Positions 10,212 to 19,059 of a stretch of DNA of 64,000 nt are shown here, one piece after another (the stretch's first letter is position 1; each line of letters opens with the position of its first letter). The notes beneath the pieces were generated by a model that was not told the origin of the DNA, searched no databases, and was given only the letters and a program-made list of their open reading frames with translations. A program made the translations under genes and the position numbers. Origin of the DNA: CALKJU01 sp046349355 (GTDB lineage Bacteria; Pseudomonadota; Alphaproteobacteria; Geminicoccales; Geminicoccaceae); contig JAXMCM010000015.1 of assembly GCA_046349355.1 (NCBI GenBank), positions 248,001 through 312,000 on the forward strand, read 5' to 3'.

Positions 10212-11207
10212 TCAGTCCTTGTAGTCCCGCGACCACAGGTTATCGAGCTGGCCGATCGTCGCCTGCGTCGCGACGCGGCCCTTGGCGAGGCAGCCGTCCT
10301 CGGGGCAGCCCGGGTCCTGGCCCTGCAGGACGAGGATCGCCACGCGGATCGCCTCCTTGGCGTGGTTGTAGGCGTCGTAGCTCGTCGAGATGTCGACGTA
10401 GCCGTCCTCCATCGCCTTCACCGCCGCCGGGAACAGGTCCTGGGTCGCCAGCCAGACATGGTTGTCGGCCCCGGTCTTGGCCCACTTGCCCGAGCCCTCG
10501 AGCGCCGACTGCACCGCCGAGAAGGCGAAGTCGGAGGCGGCGAACATGCAGTTCGCCTCGGGATGGGCCTTGAGCGCGTTGCTGGCACCCGACAGGAACA
10601 GCTCGGGCTTCCACTCGGTCGGCACCTGGACGATCGTCTCGAGCGTGCCGTTCGAGCGCGCCACGACCTCGTTCCAGGCCTTGCTGCGGTTGACCGCGTT
10701 GACGTCGGTCAGCGCACCCTGCAGCTCGATGCACTTGCCCTTCACGCCGGCCGCGTCGAGCAGCACGACGAGGCCCTCGGCGGTGGTGATGCCCTGGTCG
10801 TAGCTGTCGCCGCCGACATGCGCCGTCGGCTTGGTCGTCGAGCTGGCGCGGTCGAAGGTGATGAACGGGATGTCGGCCTCCTGGGCGGCGCGGATCGAGG
10901 CGCCGATGGCGGCCGCGTCCTCGGCCCGGGCCATCACCAGGTCCACGTTCTGGTTGAGCAGATCCTCGATGTTGGCGGCCTGGCGGGCCGGATCGGAGTT
11001 GGCGACGTTGATCACCCACTCGATCTGCAGCCCGGCCTCGGCACCCTGCCGCTGTGCCTCGGCCTTGAGGTAGTCCTCCCACGCCTGGATCAGCGAGGTG
11101 TCCTTGACGTTCCAGGAGAAGCCGATGGTCTTGGTCTCGGCGGCCTGGGCCGAGACTGCGACGAGTGCGGTGGCGGTTGCACCGATCCACACGGCGAGCT
11201 TGCGCAT
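10212..11207 (-). CDS. Periplasmic sugar-type ABC substrate-binding protein
   Basis: A 331-residue secreted protein of the periplasmic binding protein type 1 fold (Peripla_BP_4-like). It starts with a Sec-type signal peptide (MRKLAVWIGATATALVAVSAQA, cleavage near residue 22), followed by the first beta strand KTIGFSWNVKDT and the typical VDLVMARAEDAAAIG and DIPFITFDR segments. A cysteine pair near the C-terminus (PGCPEDGCL) may form a disulfide. It would capture a sugar or related solute and deliver it to the two permeases encoded immediately downstream. The ATG at 11207 is preceded by GGAGG with 8 bases spacing. As first gene of the operon it likely has the promoter in the 100 bases before 11313. 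The substrate is unknown. Confidence 0.9.
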   Translation of the reverse strand: MRKLAVWIGATATALVAVSAQAAETKTIGFSWNVKDTSLIQAWEDYLKAEAQRQGAEAGLQIEWVINVANSDPARQAANIEDLLNQNVDLVMARAEDAAAIGASIRAAQEADIPFITFDRASSTTKPTAHVGGDSYDQGITTAEGLVVLLDAAGVKGKCIELQGALTDVNAVNRSKAWNEVVARSNGTLETIVQVPTEWKPELFLSGASNALKAHPEANCMFAASDFAFSAVQSALEGSGKWAKTGADNHVWLATQDLFPAAVKAMEDGYVDISTSYDAYNHAKEAIRVAILVLQGQDPGCPEDGCLAKGRVATQATIGQLDNLWSRDYKD

Positions 11208-11312
11208 GATGTCTGCCTCCCTCGGGCTTTTCGGCTCGCGGGTCATGCCCGGGCCCTGGTGCCGACCGTGGCGGCAGCGGGGAGGTCCGTCAACCGTGGC
11301 GTCAGCGGCGCG

Positions 11313-11915
11313 CTACCAGCCGCCCGTCGCCAGCCAGCGCTCGACCTGGTCCAGCCGGTCGTTGCCCCAGAACGGCTCGCCGTCGACGAACACGAAGGGC
11401 GAGCCGAACACCCCGCGCTCGAGCGACGCCTCGGTCTCGGCCTTGAGCTTTTCCTTGACCGCCGGCTCCTGCACCGCGGCGAGCAGCGCCTCGCGGCCGA
11501 CGCCGAGCGGCGCCGCGACCTCGGCCACCGCCTCGGGCGCCGACAGGTCCCGCCCCTCGCCCCAGTGCACGGCGTAGATCGCCTGGGCCAGGCGATGCGC
11601 CAGCGCCGGGTCGCTGCCGTCGAGCCACCAGAAGGCGCGGCTCGCCGCCAGCGAGTTCATCGGCATCACCGGCGGCGGGGTAAACGGCACGCCCATGAGC
11701 CGGGCCGAGCGCGGCACGTCGTGCAGCAGGTACGGCCCCTTCAGCGGCAGCTGGACATTGGGGCCGGTGCCGGTGCGCTTGAGGGCCGCGCCCAGCATGA
11801 TCGGCCGCCAGCGGACCGTGCGGCCGTGCCGGGCGGCGATGTCGTCGATGCGCAGGCTGGCGAGGTAGCCGTAGGGCGAGGCAAACTCGAAGTAGAAGTC
11901 GAGCGGCGCCGGCAT
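11313..11915 (-). CDS. 2-hydroxychromene-2-carboxylate isomerase family protein (DsbA/kappa-GST fold)
   Basis: A 200-residue protein of the DSBA-like thioredoxin fold. It opens with LDFYFEFASPYGYLASLRI, where family members place the glutathione-contacting serine (SPY), and ends with GVFGSPFVFVDGEPFWGNDRLDQVE, the cis-Pro segment and C-terminal helix of HCCA isomerases. Relatives use glutathione to isomerise 2-hydroxychromene-2-carboxylate in naphthalene breakdown, but most genomic members have unknown substrates and no naphthalene genes are present here. A GAGGGAA ribosome-binding site precedes the ATG at 11915. It is monocistronic, 105 bases upstream of the sugar importer on the same strand. 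A glutathione-dependent redox or isomerase role is likely. Confidence 0.85.
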   Translation of the reverse strand: MPAPLDFYFEFASPYGYLASLRIDDIAARHGRTVRWRPIMLGAALKRTGTGPNVQLPLKGPYLLHDVPRSARLMGVPFTPPPVMPMNSLAASRAFWWLDGSDPALAHRLAQAIYAVHWGEGRDLSAPEAVAEVAAPLGVGREALLAAVQEPAVKEKLKAETEASLERGVFGSPFVFVDGEPFWGNDRLDQVERWLATGGW

Positions 11916-11992
11916 CGTCCGTTCCCTCGGGTGGCTTCGGGCGATCCGTCTACGCCAGCGCCCGCCGCCACCCAAGCCTCGCGAGGACGTCC

Positions 11993-12546
11993 TTGCCGCA
12001 CGTCACCTACTTCGTCGCCGCGAGCCTCGACGGCCGCATCGCCGGTCCCGGCGACGACCTCGCCTTCCTCGAGCTGTTCGCCGGCACCTTCGCCGACGGG
12101 CCCTACAACATGAGCCGCCTGATCGCCGGCTTCGACTCGCTGGTGATGGGGGCGGCGACCTACCGCTTCATCGCCGGCCATGTCGGCGACGGCAGCCGCG
12201 AGCGGTGGCCCTATGGCGAGACCCCGACCTGGGTGCTGAGCCGTGCCCCTGCCCTGCCGCCGATCCCCGGTGCCGAGGCCGTGATCCATGCCCGCGGCGA
12301 CATCGCGGCCGTGGTCGACGGCATTGCCGCCCGCGGCCTGTCGCGCACCTGGCTGGTCGGCGGCGGCAACCTCGCGGCGCAGTTCCTCGCCGCCGACCTC
12401 GTCGACGAGCTCATCCTGGGGCTCGCCCCGGCCATTCTCGGCGCCGGTCCGCCACTGGCCGACGGCGCCTTGCCCTTGCGCACCTTCGACCTCGCCGACG
12501 TCCAGCGCGACCGGGACGCGCTGGCGCTGCGCTACGTCCGGCGTCG

Positions 12547-12550
<4 letters not shown>
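11993..12550 (+). CDS. Dihydrofolate reductase / RibD C-terminal family protein
   Basis: A 185-residue protein with the RibD C-terminal/DHFR-like fold. The N-terminal strand and loop YFVAASLDGRIAGPGDDLAFL and the NADPH-binding stretch TWLVGGGNLAAQFLAADLVDELILGL match the family. Members without a deaminase domain are common and usually have no assigned substrate, although they are likely NADPH-dependent reductases. The start is probably a TTG at 11993, supported by GAGG six bases upstream; it diverges from the isomerase gene at 11915. Its TAG stop is embedded in the palindrome CTAG (12547-12550), which also supplies the stop of the convergent potA gene. Confidence 0.85.
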
Positions 12551-13629
<1,079 letters not shown>

Positions 13630-13700
13630 CCGGTTCTCCGCGCCGCCGACGCGAGTTTGCGGGGGGACGGCGTCGCCGGCAAGCCGGTGCGACGGCGCGT

Positions 13701-13733
13701 GACGAGGACGCCGGAGGGTCCGGCGTCCTCGTC
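13701..13733. repeat. Perfect 15-bp inverted repeat with 3-base loop
   Basis: Bases 13701-13715 are the exact reverse complement of 13719-13733, with GGG as the loop. The arms read GACGAGGACGCCGGA and its complement. It sits between the divergent potA (start 13629) and alcohol dehydrogenase (start 13914) genes, so it is not positioned as an ordinary terminator. It could be a leader hairpin in the potA transcript, a regulator-binding site or a small mobile palindrome. Confidence 0.7.
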
Positions 13734-13810
13734 CGGGGTTGGGTCCGATCCGAAGAGCGGCACAGGGGTGCGCCGCGAGAACGAGGGTAGCCCGTGATGG
13801 CGACGGCCGA

Positions 13811-13824
13811 GTGACGCTCGTCAC
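13811..13824. promoter_or_regulatory. Candidate Crp-family operator, GTGA-N6-TCAC
   Basis: Bases 13811-13824 form a perfect palindrome GTGACGCTCGTCAC, which is the core Crp-type pattern GTGA-N6-TCAC. It lies about 90 bases upstream of the alcohol dehydrogenase start, in front of an operon that encodes a Crp/Fnr regulator whose recognition helix keeps the Arg-Glu-x-x-x-Arg residues that read GTGA. Direct control or autoregulation is plausible. A rough base-composition estimate gives about 0.5 chance occurrences per 64 kb, so position is the main support. Confidence 0.5.
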
Positions 13825-13913
13825 GCGTCGGTTGTGCCGCGCATCATCGTCCGGCATTCGGGCGAACGTGGTAGGGTGGCGACCGGATGAGGGACGGGGA
13901 CGGAGCCGGACGG

Positions 13914-14933
13914 ATGCGGGTGATGCAGCTCGAGGCCTCGGGACAGCCGCTGCGCCTCGCCGAACGGGCGATACCGGAGCCCGGCCCGCGCGAGGTGCTG
14001 GTCCGCGTCGCGGCCTGCGGCGTCTGCCGGACCGACCTGCACGTCGTCGACGGCGACCTGCCGCAGCGGCGCTCGCCGATCGTCCCGGGCCACGAGATCG
14101 TCGGCCGGGTCGAGCGGCTGGGACCCGGCGTGGCCGGCCTCGAGCCCGGCCAGCGCGTCGGCATCCCCTGGCTCGGGCACAGCTGCGGCCGCTGCCGGTT
14201 CTGTGCCGGCGGCCGCGAGAACCTGTGCGACTATCCGGGTTTCACCGGCTGGACCCGCGACGGCGGCTATGCCGACTATGCGGTCGCCGACGCCGCCTAC
14301 TGCTTCCCCATTCCGGACGCCTACGACGACGTTGCCGCGGCCCCGCTGCTGTGCGCCGGCCTGATCGGCTACCGGACCCTGCGCCTCGCCGGCGACGCCC
14401 GCCGCCTCGGCATCTACGGCTTCGGCGCCGCCGCCCACATCGTGGCGCAGATCGCCCGCCACCAGGGCCGCCGGCTGTTCGCCTTCACCCGGCCCGGCGA
14501 CACGCCGGCGCAGCGCTTCGCGCGGTCGCTCGGGGCGGAATGGGCCGGCAGCTCGTACGAGCGGCCGCCCGAGCCGCTCGACGCGGCGCTGGTCTTCGCG
14601 CCGGTCGGCGACCTCGTGCCGGCGGCCCTGCGCGCCGTCGACAAGGGCGGCATCGTCGTCCTCGGCGGCATCCACATGAGCGACGTCCCGAGCTTCCCCT
14701 ACCGGCTGCTGTGGGAGGAGCGCGTGGTGCGCTCGGTCGCCAACCTCACCCGCGACGACGGCCACGAGCTGCTGGCGCTGGCGCCGCAGGTTCCGGTCCG
14801 CACCGAGACGGTCGCCTATCCGCTGGAGCAGGCCAACGCGGCGCTGGACGATCTCCGGCACGGCCGCCTGCAGGGGGCTGTGGTGCTGGTGACGGGCGCT
14901 TTGCCGGTGGCCGGAACGTCAGGGGCGCCCTAA
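13914..14933 (+). CDS. Zinc-dependent alcohol dehydrogenase family protein
   Basis: A medium-chain dehydrogenase/reductase of 339 residues from the ATG at 13914. Catalytic zinc ligands are visible as Cys38 (ACGVCRTDLH) and His60-Glu61 (VPGHEIVG). The structural zinc lobe has Cys91, Cys94, Cys97 and Cys105 (CGRCRFCAGGRENLC). The NAD(P)-binding segment GIYGFGAAAHIVAQIA follows near residue 167. It likely oxidises or reduces a primary alcohol/aldehyde pair in the cytoplasm. An in-frame ATG at 13887 is possible, but GGAG eight bases before 13914 and the usual MRxMQLE-type beginning favour the later one. The Crp/Fnr gene starts 27 bases downstream on the same strand, suggesting co-transcription and possible oxygen- or redox-linked control. 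Confidence 0.9.
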   Translation: MRVMQLEASGQPLRLAERAIPEPGPREVLVRVAACGVCRTDLHVVDGDLPQRRSPIVPGHEIVGRVERLGPGVAGLEPGQRVGIPWLGHSCGRCRFCAGGRENLCDYPGFTGWTRDGGYADYAVADAAYCFPIPDAYDDVAAAPLLCAGLIGYRTLRLAGDARRLGIYGFGAAAHIVAQIARHQGRRLFAFTRPGDTPAQRFARSLGAEWAGSSYERPPEPLDAALVFAPVGDLVPAALRAVDKGGIVVLGGIHMSDVPSFPYRLLWEERVVRSVANLTRDDGHELLALAPQVPVRTETVAYPLEQANAALDDLRHGRLQGAVVLVTGALPVAGTSGAP

Positions 14934-14960
14934 TGTTCGGCGCGACCGGGAGGACGATCG

Positions 14961-15665
14961 ATGGAAGGTGAACGGCATCGACGCCTGCGCGAGGCGCTGG
15001 GCGAAAGCGACGTCTTCGGCTCGCTCACCGAGGACGAGCTGGAGCGGCTCGTCGCCTACGGCAATCTCGTCCGCCACGCCAAGGGCCACGTGATCTTCCA
15101 GAAGGGCGAGCCCGGCGACAGCCTGATGATCGTCCTCAGCGGCCGGGTGAAGATCAGCAACTACACGGCCGACGGCCGCGAGACGCTGCTCAACTTCATC
15201 GAGCCCGGCCGCTCCTTCGGCGAGATCGCCCTGCTCGACGGCAAGCCGCGCAGCGCCGACGCCTCGGCCCAGGATGCCTGCGAGCTGTTCGTGCTGCGCC
15301 GCGGCGACGTCCACAGCTTCCTCGAGCGCCATCCCGACATCGCCTTCCGGATCATCGGCATCCTCTGCGACCGGCTGCGCCGGACCACCGAGATGGTCGA
15401 GGACGCCGGACGCAACATGAAGCCGCGCATCGCCAAGGGCCTGATCCGGCTGGCGAACGGCTACGGCAGGCGCTGCCCGGAGGGCATCCGTATCGAGCTG
15501 AAGCTGTCGCAGCGCGAGCTCGGCAACTACATCGGCCTCGCCCGCGAGAACGTGAACCGGCAGCTCAACGACTGGCGCAAGGACGGCCTTCTCTCGCTCG
15601 ACGACGGCTTCATCGTCGTCCACGACCTCAAGGTCCTGTCCCGCATCGCCGCATCGAGCGAGTAG
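14961..15665 (+). CDS. Crp/Fnr family transcriptional regulator
   Basis: A 234-residue regulator. Residues 15-130 form a cyclic-nucleotide-binding beta-barrel (GHVIFQKGEPGDSLMIVLSG; phosphate-cassette-like FGEIALLDGKPRSADASA, with Arg97). A long dimer helix follows, and the C-terminal Crp-type winged helix lies at about 180-215. The recognition helix reads ARENVNRQLNDW, with Arg195, Glu196 and Arg200 in the positions that contact GTGA half-sites in E. coli CRP. No N-terminal cysteine cluster is present, so it is not an iron-sulfur FNR. It may bind a cyclic nucleotide or sense another signal. It lies in an operon with the alcohol dehydrogenase upstream and a cyclophilin-fold gene three bases downstream. 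A matching palindrome lies upstream of the operon. Confidence 0.92.
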   Translation: MEGERHRRLREALGESDVFGSLTEDELERLVAYGNLVRHAKGHVIFQKGEPGDSLMIVLSGRVKISNYTADGRETLLNFIEPGRSFGEIALLDGKPRSADASAQDACELFVLRRGDVHSFLERHPDIAFRIIGILCDRLRRTTEMVEDAGRNMKPRIAKGLIRLANGYGRRCPEGIRIELKLSQRELGNYIGLARENVNRQLNDWRKDGLLSLDDGFIVVHDLKVLSRIAASSE

Positions 15666-15668
15666 GCC

Positions 15669-16046
15669 ATGGCCGCGCGGCAGCTGCGCATCACCGTCGG
15701 CGAGATCAGCCTGCTGGTCGAGCTGCGCGACACGCCGACCGCGGACGCGCTCTACGCCGCGGCCCCCTTCACCGCCCGGGCCTCGACCTGGGGCGACGAG
15801 GTCTACTTCGGCACGCCGGTCTCCCTGCGCCGCGAGGCCGATGCCCGCGACGTCGTCGAGCCGGGCGAGCTCGCCTTCTGGACCGACGGCGACGCCATCG
15901 CCATCGGCTTCGGCCGGACCCCGGTGTCGCGCGGCGGCGAATGCCGCCTCGCCAGTCCGGCCAACATCTGGGGCGATACCAGGGACGACGTACGCCGGCT
16001 CAAGGCCGTGCGCGCCGGCGCCGCGATCCGCGTCGAGCGCGGCTGA
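15669..16046 (+). CDS. Cyclophilin-like fold protein (DUF3830/TM1367-like)
   Basis: A 125-residue protein resembling the small cyclophilin-like domain family. The pattern LRITVGEISLLVELRDTPTADALYAAAPF and the later WGDEVYFGTPVS and ELAFWTDGDAIAIGFGRTP match this fold, which is related to cyclophilin but has no established prolyl isomerase activity. It begins three bases after the Crp/Fnr stop codon, so it is almost certainly co-transcribed and translationally coupled. Its function is unknown; the context suggests an accessory to the Crp-controlled operon. It ends nine bases before the convergent LysR gene. Confidence 0.75.
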   Translation: MAARQLRITVGEISLLVELRDTPTADALYAAAPFTARASTWGDEVYFGTPVSLRREADARDVVEPGELAFWTDGDAIAIGFGRTPVSRGGECRLASPANIWGDTRDDVRRLKAVRAGAAIRVERG

Positions 16047-16055
16047 GGCCGGCGC

Positions 16056-16973
16056 CTATCGCTCGGGCAGCGCCAGCGCCGCCTTGTCGGCGGCCAGCTC
16101 GGCGAGGATCCAGTCGCGAAAGGCGGCAAAGCGCGGCTCGGCGAAGCGGCCGCGCTCGGCGAACAGCAGGTAGCCGGTACCCTCGGTGACGACGAGGTCG
16201 AACGGCGCCACGACACGGCCGGCGGCCAGCTCCGGCCCGACGAGGTGGAGGTCGCCCACCGTCAGGCCGAGGCCGCCGATGGTGGCGCCCAGCGCCATCT
16301 CCATGGTCGCGAATACCAGCCCGCCGTCGGCCAGGCCGTCCGGCAGGCCGGCGGTGCGCAGCCACAGCCGCCAGTCGATGCGGTCCTCGGTCGGGTGCAG
16401 CAGGACATGCCGCGCCAGGTCCTCCGGCCGGCGCAACGGCGGATCGCCGTGCAGCAGCGACGGCGCGCACAAGGGGGTCAGCGCCTCGGCGCGCAGCGGC
16501 ACCAGGTCCATCAGCTCCGGGCGACGGCCGGCGAAGCCCAGGGTCTCGATGCCGAGGTCATAGCCGCCCTCGCGGAAGTCCTCGTAGCCGTCGCGGAACA
16601 GGCCGACGCTGACCCGCAGCTCCGGATGGCGGCGGCGCAGGCTCGGCAGGCGCGGCACCAGCCAGCGCATCGCGAAGGTGGGGGCGGCGATGATCCGCAG
16701 CTCGCGCTCGGCCGCCCCGGCCCGGCGCACCGCCCGTTCCATCCGCTCGAAGGCCGACGCCAGCTCCGGCTGCAGGGCCCGCCCCGCCGGCGTCAGCTCG
16801 AGCCCGTGCGCGAGGCGCCGGAACAGCGCCGAGCCGATCTCCTCCTCGAGCAGCTTGACGTGGCGGCTGACCGCCCCCGGCGTCACGTGCAGCTCGGCCG
16901 CCGCGAGCGCGAAGCTCTCGTGCCGTGCCGCCGCCTCGAAGGCCCGCAGCCCGTTCAGCGACGGCAGCCGCAT
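16056..16973 (-). CDS. LysR-type regulator, GcvA-like (module 1)
   Basis: A 305-residue LysR-type regulator. The N-terminal winged helix (residues 1-60) reads LPSLNGLRAFEAAARHESFALAAAELHVTPGAVSRHVKLLE, a GcvA-like variant. The remainder is the two-lobed effector domain, including CAPSLLHGDPPLRRPEDLARH. It diverges from a DUF1127 gene whose start lies 127 bases away, and the same pair is repeated immediately downstream (17320-18572). LysR regulators usually control the divergent neighbour and themselves, so the DUF1127 gene is the first target to suspect. The effector is unknown. Confidence 0.9.
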   Translation of the reverse strand: MRLPSLNGLRAFEAAARHESFALAAAELHVTPGAVSRHVKLLEEEIGSALFRRLAHGLELTPAGRALQPELASAFERMERAVRRAGAAERELRIIAAPTFAMRWLVPRLPSLRRRHPELRVSVGLFRDGYEDFREGGYDLGIETLGFAGRRPELMDLVPLRAEALTPLCAPSLLHGDPPLRRPEDLARHVLLHPTEDRIDWRLWLRTAGLPDGLADGGLVFATMEMALGATIGGLGLTVGDLHLVGPELAAGRVVAPFDLVVTEGTGYLLFAERGRFAEPRFAAFRDWILAELAADKAALALPER

Positions 16974-16986
16974 CGATCCCCACCAG

Positions 16987-17009
16987 CCTCAGCTTTCCTC
17001 ATCCTCAGC
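16987..17009. promoter_or_regulatory. Candidate LysR operator, CCTCAGC direct repeat
   Basis: In the divergent spacer between the module-1 LysR gene and its DUF1127 partner, CCTCAGC occurs at 16987-16993 and again at 17003-17009, 16 bases apart. The word CTCAGC and its complement recur in the equivalent spacer of module 2. This is suggestive only; no T-N11-A site was assigned. Confidence 0.3.
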
Positions 17010-17099
17010 GTCAGATAGCCTGGTTTGCGTCCCGGGTCAGCAAGGTGTGTACTGCTGGTGTCGAAGATGTTTCCTGATGCTCGTCCGATGGAGCGAACG

Positions 17100-17318
17100 A
17101 TGACGGCCCTGACCCTTGCCCCGACCTTCCGCAGCCCGGCCCGCGACCGGCTGGCGAAGCCGCGCGGGCGATCGCTGGTCGGCCGGCTCGTCGCGCGGGC
17201 GCGCTACCGGGCCGAGCTGCGCCGCCTGCTGGCGACCGCCGACCATCTCCTCGCCGATGTCGGCCTGAGCCGTGGCGAGGCCGCGCACGAGGCGGCCAAG
17301 CCGCTCTGGCGGGCCTGA
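17100..17318 (+). CDS. DUF1127 small protein (module 1)
   Basis: A 72-residue basic protein whose C-terminal half (RRLLATADHLLADVGLSRGEAAHEAAKPLWRA) is the YjiS/DUF1127 motif: a helix, a short turn with an L(x)DVGLSR core, then an aromatic end. DUF1127 proteins are Arg-rich; in Agrobacterium small members influence RNA turnover and phosphate/carbon metabolism, but the molecular role here is unknown. The ATG at 17100 is preceded by GGAG at a good distance; an upstream in-frame ATG at 17025 would add a non-conserved leader and is less likely. It diverges from a LysR gene and ends two bases before the next LysR gene on the opposite strand. Confidence 0.85.
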   Translation: MTALTLAPTFRSPARDRLAKPRGRSLVGRLVARARYRAELRRLLATADHLLADVGLSRGEAAHEAAKPLWRA

Positions 17319-17319
17319 G

Positions 17320-18228
17320 TCAGGCGACGGCGCCGGCCTCGGCGACCAGCCAGTCGACGAAGGCGCGCAGCCGCGGCCGGGTCTCGCTGCCTTCCGGGCA
17401 GACCGCCCAGTAGGCGTACTCGGCTGGCATCGTCACCGCGAACGGCCGGACCAGCCGGCCGGCGGCGATGTGGCCGCCGGACAGGCTGGTGCGGCCGATG
17501 GCGACGCCCAGCCCGTCGACCGCGGCCTGGGTCAGCATCACCGAGTCGCTGACCTTGAGGCCGCGGCCGGGGTCGAGGTCGGGCAGGCCGAGGCGCGACA
17601 GCCAGTTGCTCCAGGTCAGCCAGGTCTCGCCGGCGGTCAGGTTCCAGTCGTGCACCAGCCGGTGGTGGCGCAGGTCCTCCGGCCGGCGCAGCGGCGGCGG
17701 TCCGTCGAGCAGCGACGGGGCGCAGACCGGGAAGGTCTCCTCGCGGAACAGCAGCTTCGTCCACAGGCCCGGATAGCGGCCGGTGCCGTAGCGGATGCCG
17801 AGATCGATGTCGCTGCGGGCGAGATCGACGATCTCGGCCGAGCCCAGCACGGTGATCTCGATCTCCGGGTAGGCGGCGATGAAGCGGTGCAGGCGCGGCA
17901 TCAGCCAGAGCTGGGCGAAGGACGGGATGACGGTGATGCGCAGCTCGCCGGCGACCTCGCCCGCCACCGCCCCGCGCACCGCCCGGGCGAAGCGGTCGAA
18001 GCCGGCGGCCAGCTCCGGCAGCATGGCGCGGCCGGCATCGGTCAGCACGAGGCCGCGGGCGAGCCGGCGGAACAGCGGCAGGCCGAGGCTGTCCTCGAGC
18101 TGCTTGACCTGGTGGCTGATCGCGGCCGGGGTGACGTGCAGCTCGTCGGCGGCGCGCACGAAGCTGAGGTGGCGGGCGGCCGACTCGAAGGCGCGCAGGG
18201 CGTTCAGCGGCGGCAGGCGGACCGACAT
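17320..18228 (-). CDS. LysR-type regulator, GcvA-like (module 2)
   Basis: A 302-residue LysR regulator closely similar in layout to the one at 16056-16973. The HTH region LPPLNALRAFESAARHLSFVRAADELHVTPAAISHQVKQLE is nearly collinear with module 1, and the effector domain holds ETFPVCAPSLLDGPPPLRRPEDLRHH and VDGLGVAIGRTSLSGGHI. It diverges from a second DUF1127 gene 117 bases away. The tandem arrangement suggests a duplicated LysR/DUF1127 unit whose effector domains have since diverged. Whether the two regulators cross-talk cannot be judged from sequence. Confidence 0.92.
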   Translation of the reverse strand: MSVRLPPLNALRAFESAARHLSFVRAADELHVTPAAISHQVKQLEDSLGLPLFRRLARGLVLTDAGRAMLPELAAGFDRFARAVRGAVAGEVAGELRITVIPSFAQLWLMPRLHRFIAAYPEIEITVLGSAEIVDLARSDIDLGIRYGTGRYPGLWTKLLFREETFPVCAPSLLDGPPPLRRPEDLRHHRLVHDWNLTAGETWLTWSNWLSRLGLPDLDPGRGLKVSDSVMLTQAAVDGLGVAIGRTSLSGGHIAAGRLVRPFAVTMPAEYAYWAVCPEGSETRPRLRAFVDWLVAEAGAVA

Positions 18229-18239
18229 GGCTCAATCCA

Positions 18240-18279
18240 GCTGAGGCATACGGCGAGAATTCGTCGTTTGTGGCTCAGC
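18240..18279. promoter_or_regulatory. Candidate LysR operator, GCTGAG-N28-CTCAGC inverted repeat
   Basis: GCTGAG at 18240-18245 and its exact complement CTCAGC at 18274-18279 flank an A/T-richer core (AGAATTCGTCGTTTGTGG) in the divergent spacer of module 2. The core could also hold the promoter. The same hexamer is present twice in the module-1 spacer. The call is tentative. Confidence 0.35.
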
Positions 18280-18344
18280 ATAACTGACGTCATCTTCCCC
18301 GTCGACGGGGCCGGAACGCCCCGGACGTGCCGAGGAGCGGAACG

Positions 18345-18572
18345 ATGACGACCCTGCCGACGACCTTCCGGACCATCCCCGGGCTCGGCCATGCCGGCCG
18401 CCGGCCCGCCAACAGTCGCCTCGTGGCCGCTGTCGAGCGGCTCAACGGCTGGATCGAGCGCTACCGGCAGCGGCGGACGCTGCTGGAGCTCAATGACCAC
18501 CTGCTCAAGGACATCGGCGTCAGCCGTGTCGATGCCGAGCGCGAGGGCTACAAGCCGTTCTGGCGGCCGTGA
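18345..18572 (+). CDS. DUF1127 small protein (module 2)
   Basis: A 75-residue protein ending in the DUF1127 motif RRTLLELNDHLLKDIGVSRVDAEREGYKPFWRP, closer to the family consensus (LLxxLDDxxLxDIGxSR, then FWR) than the module-1 copy. The ATG at 18345 is preceded by GAGGAG; an in-frame codon at 18327 is less well supported. It is divergent from the module-2 LysR gene and is presumably controlled by it. The two DUF1127 proteins share arginine-rich character and the motif but differ in the N-terminal half. Confidence 0.88.
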   Translation: MTTLPTTFRTIPGLGHAGRRPANSRLVAAVERLNGWIERYRQRRTLLELNDHLLKDIGVSRVDAEREGYKPFWRP

Positions 18573-18586
18573 GCCCCGTGCCGCGC

Positions 18587-18970
18587 TCAGCCCCGGTGGC
18601 AGACGGCCTCCAGCCGGTTGCCGTCGGGGTCGCGGACGAAGGCGGCGTAGTAGCGGGCATGGTAGGCCGGCCGCAGCCCGGGCGGGCCGTCGCAGCGCCC
18701 GCCCTGCGCCAGGGCCGCGGCGTGGAAGGCGTCGACCATGGCCGGGCTGGCCGCCTTGAAGCACCAGTGCCGGCGGTCGGGCTGCAGCGCCGCCACCGGG
18801 CGGATGCTGAGATAGCTGCGGTCGGGCCGGCCGGCGTCGGCGCGCAGGCCGTAGCCGGCGCCGTCGGCGTCGCCCCAGACCTTGGGCTGGCCCAGGGCTG
18901 CCATCACCGCGTCGTAGAACGGCACCGCCCGGGCGAGGTCGGTGACGGTGATCGAGACGTGGTCGAGCAT
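18587..18970 (-). CDS. VOC (glyoxalase/bleomycin resistance) family protein
   Basis: A 127-residue protein with two beta-alpha-beta-beta-beta halves of the vicinal oxygen chelate fold. It begins MLDHVSITVTDLARAVPFYDAVMAALG, with the metal-type His4, and ends with YYAAFVRDPDGNRLEAVCH, where Glu is the usual second-half ligand. Relatives include glyoxalase I, dioxygenases and antibiotic-binding proteins; short members like this are usually of unknown substrate. It converges with the DUF1127 gene and is divergent from the carbonic anhydrase gene 90 bases away. No operon partner is visible. Confidence 0.88.
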   Translation of the reverse strand: MLDHVSITVTDLARAVPFYDAVMAALGQPKVWGDADGAGYGLRADAGRPDRSYLSIRPVAALQPDRRHWCFKAASPAMVDAFHAAALAQGGRCDGPPGLRPAYHARYYAAFVRDPDGNRLEAVCHRG

Positions 18971-19059
18971 GGCAGGCTCCGTGCGCTGGCCGGCGCCACT
19001 ATCGCGGTGCCGGCGGCGACCTGCTAGGCATGGTGGCTGGCCCGATCCGGAAAACCGCC

